Origin: Spirochaetaceae bacterium
GTDB lineage: Bacteria > Spirochaetota > Spirochaetia > Treponematales > Breznakiellaceae
Assembly (NCBI GenBank): GCA_031257135.1
Contig: JAIRPH010000161.1
Coordinates: 1-39,405, forward strand
Direction: 5' to 3'
Length of the DNA: 39,405 bases
Under the pieces are notes generated by a model. The model ran no database searches. It worked only from the letters and a program-made list of their open reading frames with translations, and was not told the DNA's origin. Positions 24,438-32,762 of the stretch are shown piece after piece (the stretch's first letter is position 1; every line of letters begins with the position of its first letter). Both the position numbers and the translations under genes were made by a program.

Positions 24438-26594
24438 ATCCACCTTGAACTTGGAGATTTCATCGACCAGCATATCAATATGCTGTTTATTTTCGTCGCT
24501 GATGGAACTGACTCGACTTACGGCAGAGTTAATATCGGTTGCGCTATTTTCTATTTTATACATTCCTCCGGTAATCTGCTGGGTAATCGCTTCAAGGGTT
24601 TTGCTTTCCTCCAGAATCAGGCGGCTTCCGTTACGCATAGTTGTAGAATCGCGTTTGATAACGTGCGTTATATCGTTTAGTTTGCCGAGATACTCAAGGA
24701 TTTTCTGACTTCCCAGGGTTTGCTCTTCCATAGCCCTCCGAACTTGTTCTTCCTGTTCGGATACGATAGTTACGTTTTGGTCGATTATCTCAAACCGCTC
24801 GATTACCGCCGCGGTGGACTGGCTTATGTGGATTCTTGATTCTTTCATCTGTTTTAACACGCTGGCTATGGTCTTTGAGTGAGCCGCGGAGGACTCGGCA
24901 AGTTTTCTAATCTCGTCGGCGACCACTGCAAAGCCTTTGCCCGCTTCGCCGGCGTGAGCCGCTTCAATAGCGGCGTTCATGGACAGGAGATTCGTCTTGC
25001 TGGCGATGTTCGCCATGACCGAAGTTATCTCAATAAGCCCTTCAGATTCCTTAGCAATCGACTGAATATCCGCGGATACCGCTTGGAGGCTGGTACGTCC
25101 CACGGCCGCGGCTTGGGTGAGTTTCTCTACGTTCTCGGTATTTTTCACCAACGTCTGAGTCACTGAGGCGATATTGGCGAGCATCGCCTCAATCGCCGAG
25201 GAAGACTGGCTGATGTTCTGAGACTGGATTTCAATGTGTTCGTTTAACTCTTCGATGCCTTCGATAATTTGGCGCATAGTATTATTAGTCTGAGTCACGC
25301 TTTCCGACTGACTGCCGGTTTGGTTAGTAATGTCCCGGATATGCGCGGCAATTTGGGTAATAGCTTCCGCGGTTTTATCCATGTTGGAGGATAGCTCGTC
25401 GCCGGTAATGGACAGGTCTTGGGACTGTTTTTTAATCGTTATCACCAGATTTTTGATTTTATCCAGAGTATCGTTAAAATACAAAACCACGTCTCCGATT
25501 TCGTCATGGGCAAGCGCGGTGAGCCGCCGGGTAAGGTCTCCTTCTCCTTCGGATATATCTTTCATCATAGTTCCGATTCTGACAATCCGATACGCGAGCC
25601 GCTTGGACATAAAAAAAATAACTACCGTGCTGACAACCCCCGCGGCAAGCAGAAACAACACCGCAAACCTGATGAGAATATAAATAGGCGCCAATACTTC
25701 CGCCATAGGCGCTAAAATCATCACTGTCCATGCAATAGTACCGTTTCCCACCGTAAAAGGATAGCTCACGAGAAGATGATTGTCGTTTTCAACCATCACC
25801 AACTGCTGAGTATTGAGAGAATCCATGACGCCGTTTACCCCGTCCTGTCCAAGCTCTTCCAGCGAGGTTTCCTGCACTTTGGTTCCCCGCTTGCCCGCAG
25901 GATGCGCCGCTATGGTGCCGTCATTGGCGTAGACCGCCGCGTATCCCGTGTTGTAGGGCTTGATGTTTTCCACAATAGGCTGAAGACCGGCAATATCTAT
26001 TTCAATGCCCACCACGCCTACAATGCCGGCTTGTCCCGCGATAGGAACGCGAACCGTGATGACGTACGCGCTCTGCCCGTTGATCACCGTCGGCACGGGA
26101 TTGGAAATATAATCTTCTTGGGAAAGGGTGTTCAGCACTTCGGGATAGTTTCTATAGGGCTTTAGGATTATCCTCCCGCCGTCCTGCACGTAGTGCGGGA
26201 TAAACTGACCGGTTTCGTTTGCGCCCGCGGAGCCGATATATTCGGCGTCTGCATTATCCAGAGCGTTAGGCTTCCATACGCTATAAATCCCCACGAAATT
26301 AACATTAGCCTCCAAAACGCCCCGCATGGTTTCGTTATACCGAAGCCGGCGGAGCGGCGTATCTACCGACTCATAGCCGCTCATGATCTGGGCTAAGGTT
26401 CTAGCTACGTCCATATAGGTCTGATATCGGGAACGGATGTCTTTCGCCATAGAAGCGCCGAGGTTCTTCATATTTTCTTCGGCCGCTTCCTGCTGGAGAT
26501 TCCCTGCCCGCCACAATATCACTACCGATATAACCGCAATAAGCATTATCGTGATGCTTGCATTAGTAAAAGTAAGCTTAATGTTTAAATTCAT
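24435..26594 (-). CDS. Methyl-accepting chemotaxis protein with dCache-like sensor
   Basis: This is a 719-residue transmembrane chemoreceptor. The first transmembrane helix is at about residues 12-30 and the second at about 305-330. Between them lies a periplasmic Cache-type sensor with features such as FVGIYSVWKPNAL, VITVRVPIAG and VVGIEIDI, suggestive of amino acid or organic acid ligands. HAMP follows (GEGDLTRRL), then the signalling coiled coil with the conserved hairpin tip SKTNLLSMNAAIEAAHAGEAGKG cut at residues about 535-555. It signals through CheA/CheW. It has its own promoter in the 43-base gap after the TPR gene and a terminator downstream, so it is monocistronic. The ligand is unknown. 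Confidence 0.92.
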   Translation of the reverse strand: MNLNIKLTFTNASITIMLIAVISVVILWRAGNLQQEAAEENMKNLGASMAKDIRSRYQTYMDVARTLAQIMSGYESVDTPLRRLRYNETMRGVLEANVNFVGIYSVWKPNALDNADAEYIGSAGANETGQFIPHYVQDGGRIILKPYRNYPEVLNTLSQEDYISNPVPTVINGQSAYVITVRVPIAGQAGIVGVVGIEIDIAGLQPIVENIKPYNTGYAAVYANDGTIAAHPAGKRGTKVQETSLEELGQDGVNGVMDSLNTQQLVMVENDNHLLVSYPFTVGNGTIAWTVMILAPMAEVLAPIYILIRFAVLFLLAAGVVSTVVIFFMSKRLAYRIVRIGTMMKDISEGEGDLTRRLTALAHDEIGDVVLYFNDTLDKIKNLVITIKKQSQDLSITGDELSSNMDKTAEAITQIAAHIRDITNQTGSQSESVTQTNNTMRQIIEGIEELNEHIEIQSQNISQSSSAIEAMLANIASVTQTLVKNTENVEKLTQAAAVGRTSLQAVSADIQSIAKESEGLIEITSVMANIASKTNLLSMNAAIEAAHAGEAGKGFAVVADEIRKLAESSAAHSKTIASVLKQMKESRIHISQSTAAVIERFEIIDQNVTIVSEQEEQVRRAMEEQTLGSQKILEYLGKLNDITHVIKRDSTTMRNGSRLILEESKTLEAITQQITGGMYKIENSATDINSAVSRVSSISDENKQHIDMLVDEISKFKVD

Positions 26595-26603
26595 GGTAGA
26601 GTA

Positions 26604-26631
26604 ATTATATCACATTCCTATACCCTGACAA
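26604..26631 (-). promoter_or_regulatory. Promoter of the chemoreceptor gene
   Basis: Minus strand: TTGTCA (26626-26631), 16-base spacer, perfect TATAAT (26604-26609). The ATG at 26594 follows after nine bases, with no SD, so the leader is expected to be about three bases long. Confidence 0.6.
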
Positions 26632-26637
26632 TAGAAA

Positions 26638-28353
26638 TTATTCCATATATATTTGAGCGTATTGTCTGAGCCGGGGATTGTTCGGGTCAAAGGAAAAAGC
26701 CTGTTTGTAATAATACGCCGCCCGGCGGTCTTCCCCTCGGCGGCGATAGACTTCCACCATCCCCAGAAGGGCGTCAAAATTCCGAGGGTCTTCAAAAAGG
26801 CACGTCCGCAGGTCTTGCAAGACGCCTTCTTCGTCCCGCTGAAGCCGGCTCCGCAGATAATAATACTGAGCTTTCAGGACGCCTCCGTTCAGCGAAGCTA
26901 ACCGGCTCTCGATAAGGGTTCCAGCCTCCCCGGATTGACCGAGATCAATAAGCGCGGAAATATAAGCGACCGTAGCCTCGTCGTTGGAAGGCTCTCGTTC
27001 ATGGAGTTCCTTAGCGTATCCAAGCGCGCCGGTCTTATTCCCAAGTCCCCGCTCGACCGTATATGCCCGCAGGAGACTCTGAGACGGAAGCCCTTCGTTC
27101 AGCAATCGGGGCAGATACGACTTAGCCTCAGCCCACGCTTCCCGGCGAACCGCGTCCTGAAAGGCGATCTCGATAACTGAAAGGGGCGGCGCAGGGGCTT
27201 GGATCAGTCGCCGGAGCAATTCCCGCCCTTCCTGCTGATCCTCGGCTTGGCTGGATTCCAGCAAAAGTCCGGCGGCGTACACCGCGATTTCATCATCTAT
27301 CCGGGGACGGTTGAGCATAGACCGCAAGTAGTTCAGCGCGGCTCCGAAGTTATGGTAGCCCTCAGCCTGAATCCGGGCGCGGAGAAAAAGATACAGCGTA
27401 TTGGCGGTGTCAGACACCGCATACTGATCCAAAAACGTAACGGCTCTGAGAAACTGCTTCCGCTCAACCAGCGTATGAGCCATCATGAGTATAAACTCGC
27501 TGTCCCGGCTGTTCCGCTGAAGCGATTCCTGAATCGCCGGTTCCGCCTGAGACCATGCTTTATTGCGGTAATACGCAAGGGCAAGCTCCCGTTTGACGGT
27601 CATATTATCGGGAAACTGGACAACCAAATCTTGGAGAATCCATAAGGCTTCCTGTTTTTGTCCGGCTTCGTTCATAAGCCGAACCAACCCTAAAGCCGCG
27701 GGATAACATTCTGAAGATACCGTATATGCCCGCCGATACGCGGAAATAGCTTCCGAAAACCGGTTCATCCGTTCATAGACCAGCCCCATAAAATACAACG
27801 CCAAAACAGACCGAGGATTCAGCTCCTGCGCCCGCTCAAGAAAAGGCAGGGTATTTAAAAGCTTCTGCTGGTCGGCGCTCTCCAATAACGCCAAAAAAGG
27901 AAGAGTATATTCCAAATAATCTTGCGAATTCGCCTGCGGCTCCAGATATATTCCCGCCGCGATTCCTCTCAGAATCCTTGTATAGGGAGAAGTTTGAGGC
28001 AGATCGGACAGTGAAACCGAAAGCCGTAAGCCCGGATTAGGGTATAGTTTCTGGATCAGTGTAGAGATAACCGCGTTCATAACCCGTCCGAAATCATTTG
28101 ATCCAAGCCCTCGGTCGCGGATCAGGGATAAGCCGTTTTGCAGGGACGAAGGGATTCCCAATTCCGCGGCTGACCGGATTTCATCGACAATACCGCCCTC
28201 AGAAGGACGAACCGATACCGGCTCCGCGCTCGGACGCCATTCCGCCGCAGGAAGAGGCGTTTCTTGAATCGCCGCGCCTGTCCCGCAGGAAGCCTCCCAC
28301 AGCGCAAGAACAGCAATTATATAAAAAAAACCGATTTTTTTTGAATAGTTCAT
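26638..28353 (-). CDS. TPR-repeat exported protein, probably a lipoprotein
   Basis: This 571-residue protein has an N-terminal signal sequence (IGFFYIIAVLALWEASC) ending in a Cys at a relaxed, spirochaete-style lipobox EASC. The rest consists of loosely conserved TPR units (ALYFMGLVYERMNRFSEAISAYRRAY; RAAYYYKQAFSFDPNNP) plus helical linkers. It is likely an envelope scaffold or assembly factor. The start has AAGGA three bases upstream. It is the second gene of a pair with the small membrane protein at 28934; the gap is 14 bases. A 17-base near-perfect palindrome lies inside the coding region at 27404-27420. Confidence 0.82.
   Translation of the reverse strand: MNYSKKIGFFYIIAVLALWEASCGTGAAIQETPLPAAEWRPSAEPVSVRPSEGGIVDEIRSAAELGIPSSLQNGLSLIRDRGLGSNDFGRVMNAVISTLIQKLYPNPGLRLSVSLSDLPQTSPYTRILRGIAAGIYLEPQANSQDYLEYTLPFLALLESADQQKLLNTLPFLERAQELNPRSVLALYFMGLVYERMNRFSEAISAYRRAYTVSSECYPAALGLVRLMNEAGQKQEALWILQDLVVQFPDNMTVKRELALAYYRNKAWSQAEPAIQESLQRNSRDSEFILMMAHTLVERKQFLRAVTFLDQYAVSDTANTLYLFLRARIQAEGYHNFGAALNYLRSMLNRPRIDDEIAVYAAGLLLESSQAEDQQEGRELLRRLIQAPAPPLSVIEIAFQDAVRREAWAEAKSYLPRLLNEGLPSQSLLRAYTVERGLGNKTGALGYAKELHEREPSNDEATVAYISALIDLGQSGEAGTLIESRLASLNGGVLKAQYYYLRSRLQRDEEGVLQDLRTCLFEDPRNFDALLGMVEVYRRRGEDRRAAYYYKQAFSFDPNNPRLRQYAQIYME
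27404..27420. repeat. Perfect 8+1+8 palindrome inside the TPR gene
   Basis: GCGGTGTC, one central A, GACACCGC. It contains the same GGTGTCAGAC core as the intergenic copies at 28992 and 29011 but is read as Ala-Val-Ser-Asp-Thr-Ala in the gene. It may be a repeat insertion tolerated in frame, or chance. Confidence 0.45.
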
Positions 28354-28367
28354 AAGTCCTTAGTATA

Positions 28368-28934
28368 CTAGCTTTCTTTATTTTGAGAAGTATCCTCAAC
28401 CGGAGGCTTTGAACCAAGAGAAATAAGAACCAGCAGAAGCCCGGTCAAAACCACCAGCAGAGGCCACCATTGCATCATAAAGTGAGCAAACGAAAAGGGT
28501 ACCATATTGAAAGAAAAAATGAGAAGTACCGAACCAAGTATGATAAACGCAATCCCCGGAACCACATAGCGGCTTCGGAACGCGCCATACCGATGCCAGC
28601 CTGCGGGAATAAGAGCAAACCCGGAAAAAACTGAAATAAGGGGCCAAGCCTGAGAAAAGGATACAGGGATAATTTTCAGAGCCGACAGAAAAAGAAAAAA
28701 TCCCAATAGCATAAAAAAGCCCGCAAAAAACAGATACAGCGACCGTTTGTTGAGTTTTATCGCCAATACCGCGCATCCTGAACCGAGAATCACAAAAAAG
28801 AACGCCCGCAGTACAGAAATCCAGGAAGCTCCTGTAATCGTTCCCAACAGAAACGCGCTCCCCAAAAACATGAGTAGCAGACCGATAATAAAAATACACC
28901 GCGCAATAAGCCGCCGAGTCAAGGGAGAAAACAT
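28368..28934 (-). CDS. Small multi-spanning membrane protein
   Basis: This 188-residue protein has about six hydrophobic segments (CIFIIGLLLMFLGSAFLLG; FFFVILGSGCAVLAI; LFFAGFFMLLGFFLFLSAL; WPLISVFSGFALIPAG; GIAFIILGSVLLIFS; WPLLVVLTGLLLVLISL) and a short charged C-terminus. The pattern of two repeated halves with WPL(L/I) motifs recalls the small membrane domains seen in LiaF-like proteins, but I cannot name a family. It is first in a two-gene unit with the TPR protein. Its ATG has no SD and lies six bases after a TATGCT -10. A 186-residue frame overlapping it in another register is a shadow. Confidence 0.75.
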   Translation of the reverse strand: MFSPLTRRLIARCIFIIGLLLMFLGSAFLLGTITGASWISVLRAFFFVILGSGCAVLAIKLNKRSLYLFFAGFFMLLGFFLFLSALKIIPVSFSQAWPLISVFSGFALIPAGWHRYGAFRSRYVVPGIAFIILGSVLLIFSFNMVPFSFAHFMMQWWPLLVVLTGLLLVLISLGSKPPVEDTSQNKES

Positions 28935-28940
28935 AGGTAC

Positions 28941-28969
28941 AGCATACCAAAATCACTCGATAAAAACAA
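28941..28969 (-). promoter_or_regulatory. Promoter of the small membrane protein gene, leaderless
   Basis: Minus strand: TTGTTT (28964-28969), 17-base spacer, TATGCT (28941-28946), then six bases to the ATG at 28934. There is no SD. Confidence 0.6.
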
Positions 28970-28991
28970 GAGCATACGCCGCCGCACGCCG

Positions 28992-29022
28992 GGTGTCAGA
29001 CACTAGACGAGGTGTCAGACAT
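28992..29022. repeat. Two direct copies of GGTGTCAGACA between divergent genes
   Basis: GGTGTCAGACAC (28992-29003) and GGTGTCAGACAT (29011-29022) with a 19-base period. The first contains the palindrome GTGTC-A-GACAC. They share GGTGTCAG with the copies beside the RAYT gene, read on the opposite strand. Confidence 0.55.
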
Positions 29023-29102
29023 AAGTTCTCGCAAGTCGAAACGCCGGCTTATATTCCTCTTCGCGCCAAATACGTTGAAAACGGGAAAACGCTGGTATCC
29101 TC

Positions 29103-29131
29103 TTGACATTTTTGAGATTATATCCTACTTT
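29103..29131 (+). promoter_or_regulatory. Candidate promoter of the nitrogenase-like/methionine operon
   Basis: A perfect TTGACA at 29103-29108, 17-base spacer, and a weak TACTTT -10 at 29126-29131. A direct repeat GAAAACG (29077-29083, 29085-29091) lies just upstream and could bind a regulator. AGGAG at 29153-29157 precedes the ATG at 29164 by six bases. Confidence 0.45.
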
Positions 29132-29163
29132 TTCTATGTGTTTAATATAAATAGGAGATGTGT

Positions 29164-30636
29164 ATGACTGACATCAATCTACGCGCTCAGGCGGCTCCGG
29201 TGCGGGAACGGCGGCTTGGCTCAATCACCGGCTATGCGGGTACCGCCGGAGATCTGGTGGGGTGCGCCAGACGAGGGACCTTAAAGGAAAAGAACCGATC
29301 CTTCAGCCAGTGCCTGGGTTGCTCCACCTCCAATGCGGCTTGTACGGTGATCCTAATCCAGGATGCGGCAGTAGTGAGCCACGGTCCGGTGGGGTGCGCG
29401 GGGTGCCTCCACGAATTCGCCTTTACCTACCGAGTCAACGGCGTTCACCGGAACCTGAAGGAACCGACCCCCCGGCGGATATTCAGCAGTAACATGGGGG
29501 AAGCCGACACGGTGTACGGCGGCAAGAAGAAACTGACGGAAGCCGTCCGGGAAGCCGCCCGGCGGGCAACGCCAAAGGTCATTTTTATCATCACCACCTG
29601 CGCGTCAGGGATCATCGGGGAAGATGTGGAACGCGTTGCCGAAGAAGCCGAGGAAGAGCTGGGCATCCCCGTGGCGGCGATCTTCTGCGAAGGCTTCCGT
29701 TCTCGGATATGGACATCCGGCTTTGACGCGGGCTATCACGGCATCGCCCGGAAGCTCATCAAAAAGCCGGAGAAAAAGCAGGAAGACCTTATCAATATCA
29801 TAAACTTCTGGGGAGCCGACCTCTTTGGGCAGTGGTTCAGCCGTCTGGGACTTCGGGCGAACTACCTGACCCCCTACGCCACGGTCGCCCAGATCGCCTC
29901 GTCTTCGGAAGCCGCGGCGACTATCCAGATTTGCGCCACTCTGGGTTCCTACATGGGGGCGGCGTTGGAACAGGGCTTCGGCGTGCCGGAGATCAAGGTG
30001 AGTCCTCCCTACGGCATCCCCCAGACCGAGCGTTGGTTCCGGGAACTGGGACGCGTTACTCATCGGGAGGAGGCGGTGGAGGACTTTCTGCGGGAGGAGC
30101 GGGAAATATGGACGCCCGAAATCGAAGCCCTGCGGGAGAAGCTCCGGGGTAAGACCGCCTACGTTACCGCCGGGGCGTCCCACGGGCATTCCCTGCTGGC
30201 TGTCCTCCGTGAGTTGGGTATGGAAGTCCAGGGGGCGGCGATCTTCCATCACGATCCCCTCTACGATAACGGGGCGGTGAGCGCGGACACCCTGCAAAAC
30301 GTGGTCAGCGATTACGGAGACGTTTCCCGCTACAATGTCTGCAACAAGCAGGAATTCGAGCTGGTGAATATCCTGAACCGGACGCGTCCCAACATTCTCC
30401 TTGCCCGGCACGGGGGCATGACCCTCTGGGGCGCGAAATTCGGCATACCCTCCCTCCTTATCGGGGATGAGCATTTCGGCATGGGCTATCAGGGACTGGT
30501 TCAATACGGTAAGCGCATCCTTGATACCCTGGAAAACGACGAGTTTGTGAAGAATCTGGAAAAGCACGCCATCAACCCCTACACCGCATGGTGGCTTGAA
30601 CAGGACCCCTACACCTTTTTAGGAGACGGGCAATGA
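29164..30636 (+). CDS. NifD-like component 1 subunit (methylthio-alkane-reductase-like candidate)
   Basis: This 490-residue protein is a nitrogenase-superfamily catalytic subunit. P-cluster-type cysteines are C53 (QCLGCST), C78 (HGPVGCAGC) and C146 (TTCASG). Equivalents of the cofactor ligands are C257 (QICATLGSYMG) and H437 (DEHFGMGYQG). The Nif SQSLGHH catalytic stretch after GFR is replaced by RIWTSGFDAGYH, so ordinary N2 fixation is unlikely. The partner is the NifK-like subunit encoded next (ATGA overlap at 30633). The ATG at 29158 touches the SD, so the ATG at 29164 is preferred. The methionine transporter and sulfhydrylase genes downstream point to C-S bond cleavage for methionine salvage, as for MarD; alternatives are other group IV nitrogenase-like reductases. 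Assignment to the superfamily is firm, the substrate is inferred. Confidence 0.85.
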   Translation: MTDINLRAQAAPVRERRLGSITGYAGTAGDLVGCARRGTLKEKNRSFSQCLGCSTSNAACTVILIQDAAVVSHGPVGCAGCLHEFAFTYRVNGVHRNLKEPTPRRIFSSNMGEADTVYGGKKKLTEAVREAARRATPKVIFIITTCASGIIGEDVERVAEEAEEELGIPVAAIFCEGFRSRIWTSGFDAGYHGIARKLIKKPEKKQEDLINIINFWGADLFGQWFSRLGLRANYLTPYATVAQIASSSEAAATIQICATLGSYMGAALEQGFGVPEIKVSPPYGIPQTERWFRELGRVTHREEAVEDFLREEREIWTPEIEALREKLRGKTAYVTAGASHGHSLLAVLRELGMEVQGAAIFHHDPLYDNGAVSADTLQNVVSDYGDVSRYNVCNKQEFELVNILNRTRPNILLARHGGMTLWGAKFGIPSLLIGDEHFGMGYQGLVQYGKRILDTLENDEFVKNLEKHAINPYTAWWLEQDPYTFLGDGQ

Positions 30637-31967
30637 CCGGTCCTCTTGAGCAACAGCGTTATATGTGCGCCATCGGAGCTATGCAGACCGTGGTGGCTAT
30701 TCCCCGGGCAATCCCGATCCTCCATTCTGGACCCGGTTGCGGCGCCATGGTGGCGGGCTTCTTCGAGCGTTCCCGAGGCTATTCCGGGGGTTATACCGCG
30801 CCGTGTACCAACTTCTCCGAAACCGAGGTGATCTTTGGGGGAATTAAAAAGCTGGAGACCCTGATCCGTCATTCCTACCGCGTTCTCGACAGCGATTTGC
30901 AGGTGATCCTACCGGGCTGTACCTCCGCGATTGTGGGGGACGACATCGGCGAAGCGGCCCGACGCTTTGCCGCGGATGGAAAGCCTATCGTCTTTGCCAA
31001 TGCGCCGGGCTTCAAGTTCTCGAACTATGAGGCTCACAGCGTGATTGTGAACGCCATTATCGATCAGTACACGGATAGGTTCGCGGAACGCGGAGCGCCA
31101 ACGGACGCGAAACTGGTGAACCTCTTTGCCTCGGTGCCTTATCAGGATCAGTTTTGGAAGGGGAATCTGGAAGAACTCAAATATCTCATCGAGGGTATCG
31201 GACTCAAGGCGAACATCTTCTTTGGTCCCCGTTCCACCGGGGTAGGAGAATGGCGCGCTATTCCCCGGGCGAATTTCAACATTCTGGTATCGCCCTGGTT
31301 CGGCTTGGAGATCGTGGAACACCTGCGGGAAAAATACGGACAGGATTACTATCAGTTCCCGCATCTGCCCATCGGGGGCAATGGGAGCGCGGAATTCCTG
31401 CGGGGACTCTATGCCTTTGCCAACGAAAAGCAGGCGGGACTTGATGTGACGGCGGCGGAGCGGTTCATTACGGCGGAGGAACAGGCGTTCTACGAGGAGA
31501 TCGACAATCTTGCTACCTTCCTACTGGAATTCCGCTACGGACTCCCGTCTTTTGTTCATATCCTCCACGACGCCAGCTACGTTCTGGGCATGGCGAAATT
31601 CCTACTCCACGAAACAGGGATCGCTCCTAAAGAGCAGTTCATCACCGATAACACCCCGGCGGCGTATCAGCAGGAGATCCGCCGTCTTGCCGCACGAATC
31701 TCGGACAAAAAGGAGATACCCGTCTATTTCGAGAGCGATGCAGGGCTTGCCCAGGAACGGATCGCCGCCCTGAACCGCGAGGGACGAGGACTTATCATCG
31801 GGTCAGGCTGGGACAAAGCGCTTGCGGAACGCAAGGGCTGGGACTTCCTTTCGGCGGCGTTGCCTTCACCCTACCGGCTTGCCATGACCGCCGGATACGC
31901 CGGATACCGGGGAGGCTTACGGCTCATCGAAGATATTTATAACACGGCATTGATGACGTACCGGTGA
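30633..31967 (+). CDS. NifK-like component 1 subunit
   Basis: This is the beta-type partner of the NifD-like protein, 444 residues. Three cysteines match the P-cluster set: C12 (YMCAIGA), C36 (HSGPGCGAM) and C96 (LPGCTSAIVGDD); the spacing of 24 and 60 residues is close to that in NifK. The N-terminal extension of Mo-nitrogenase NifK is absent. The region PCTNFSETEVIFGG with an extra Cys at 58 also resembles NifK/NifN-type proteins. With the preceding subunit it should form an alpha2-beta2 reductase that needs a NifH-like reductase, not encoded here. The start overlaps the upstream stop by ATGA. The two genes and the importer genes are closely packed, so one operon is likely. Confidence 0.85.
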   Translation: MTGPLEQQRYMCAIGAMQTVVAIPRAIPILHSGPGCGAMVAGFFERSRGYSGGYTAPCTNFSETEVIFGGIKKLETLIRHSYRVLDSDLQVILPGCTSAIVGDDIGEAARRFAADGKPIVFANAPGFKFSNYEAHSVIVNAIIDQYTDRFAERGAPTDAKLVNLFASVPYQDQFWKGNLEELKYLIEGIGLKANIFFGPRSTGVGEWRAIPRANFNILVSPWFGLEIVEHLREKYGQDYYQFPHLPIGGNGSAEFLRGLYAFANEKQAGLDVTAAERFITAEEQAFYEEIDNLATFLLEFRYGLPSFVHILHDASYVLGMAKFLLHETGIAPKEQFITDNTPAAYQQEIRRLAARISDKKEIPVYFESDAGLAQERIAALNREGRGLIIGSGWDKALAERKGWDFLSAALPSPYRLAMTAGYAGYRGGLRLIEDIYNTALMTYR

Positions 31968-31973
31968 GGCGGC

Positions 31974-32762
31974 ATGAACAGCGCGTTTATACAGATACGA
32001 AGGCTTTACAAAAGTTTTCAGGGCAGAGGGCGGATTTTCGCCGTCCTCAAAGGGATCGATCTTATGGTTCAGCGAGGGGACATCTTCGGGATTATTGGGT
32101 TCAGCGGGGCGGGCAAGTCAACGCTGATACGATGCATCAACCGTCTGGAAACGCCCGATTCAGGCAGTATTACCGTTGACGGACAGGAGGTCATGGACCT
32201 CCGCCCGGAAGAGCTGGGAGACTATCGGCGCAAGATCGGGGTTATCTTTCAGCACTTCAATCTGCTGGATTCCCGCACAGTGGCGGGGAACGTGGCATTT
32301 CCTCTGGAGATCGCCGGCGGCGGACGAGCCGCCATTGCCCGGCGGGTAGGAGAGATTCTGGAACTGGTGGGACTGGGAGACAAGCGGGACTTCTACCCCG
32401 GACAACTTTCGGGAGGACAGAAACAACGGGTGGGAATCGCCCGGGCCCTGGCGAACAACCCGGCGATCCTCCTCTCCGATGAGGCAAAGTCGGCGTTAGA
32501 CCCCCTCACGTCCTTATCGATTCTGGATCTTCTCATTGATATCAACCGGAAGCTGGGGCTGACCATCCTGCTTATCACCCACGAGCTGGATGTGATCCGG
32601 TACGCCTGCGACAGAGTGGCAGTTCTGGAAGACGGAGTAATAGCCGAATCGGGAAGCGTGAAACGCGTGTTTTTGAACCCGGTAAGCGAAACGGCAAAAC
32701 TCTTTATGAAGATAAACCGGGATTTTTCCAGCCGGGAATGGCGGGACGGAGGCGGTATATGA
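31974..32762 (+). CDS. metN: Methionine-type ABC importer ATPase, short MetN
   Basis: This 262-residue ATPase has Walker A (GFSGAGKST), Q-loop (FQHFNLLDSRTV), signature LSGGQKQRVGIARAL, Walker B and D-loop (LLSDEAKSALDP) and switch His (LITHE). The sequence is closest to MetN, the ATPase of the D/L-methionine importer. It lacks the C-terminal regulatory domain of MetN (usual length about 340), so feedback inhibition by internal methionine may be missing. The residue after DEA is Lys where Thr is usual. It works with the permease encoded next (ATGA overlap) and the lipoprotein. The SD GAGG overlaps the upstream stop. Confidence 0.88.
   Translation: MNSAFIQIRRLYKSFQGRGRIFAVLKGIDLMVQRGDIFGIIGFSGAGKSTLIRCINRLETPDSGSITVDGQEVMDLRPEELGDYRRKIGVIFQHFNLLDSRTVAGNVAFPLEIAGGGRAAIARRVGEILELVGLGDKRDFYPGQLSGGQKQRVGIARALANNPAILLSDEAKSALDPLTSLSILDLLIDINRKLGLTILLITHELDVIRYACDRVAVLEDGVIAESGSVKRVFLNPVSETAKLFMKINRDFSSREWRDGGGI

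Noticed and set aside
28396..28956. Overlapping minus-strand frame of 186 codons at the small membrane protein
   Set aside because: The alternative frame at 28368-28934 has regular hydrophobic helices and the promoter spacing to its ATG; this one is a register shadow.
29100..29163. SAM or other sulfur riboswitch upstream of the nitrogenase-like operon
   Set aside because: The space between the likely transcription start and the start codon is too short, and no conserved riboswitch core is seen.
29605..30567. Long open frame of 320 codons antisense to the NifD-like gene
   Set aside because: It mirrors a gene with clear family motifs; its length follows from high third-position GC, and its translation is Pro/Arg/Gly-rich without any domain.
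29164..31967. Reading the nitrogenase-like pair as a classical nitrogen-fixing NifDK
   Set aside because: The SQSLGHH motif is absent, NifK's N-terminal extension is missing, no nifH, nifE, nifN or nifB lies nearby, and the neighbours are methionine genes.
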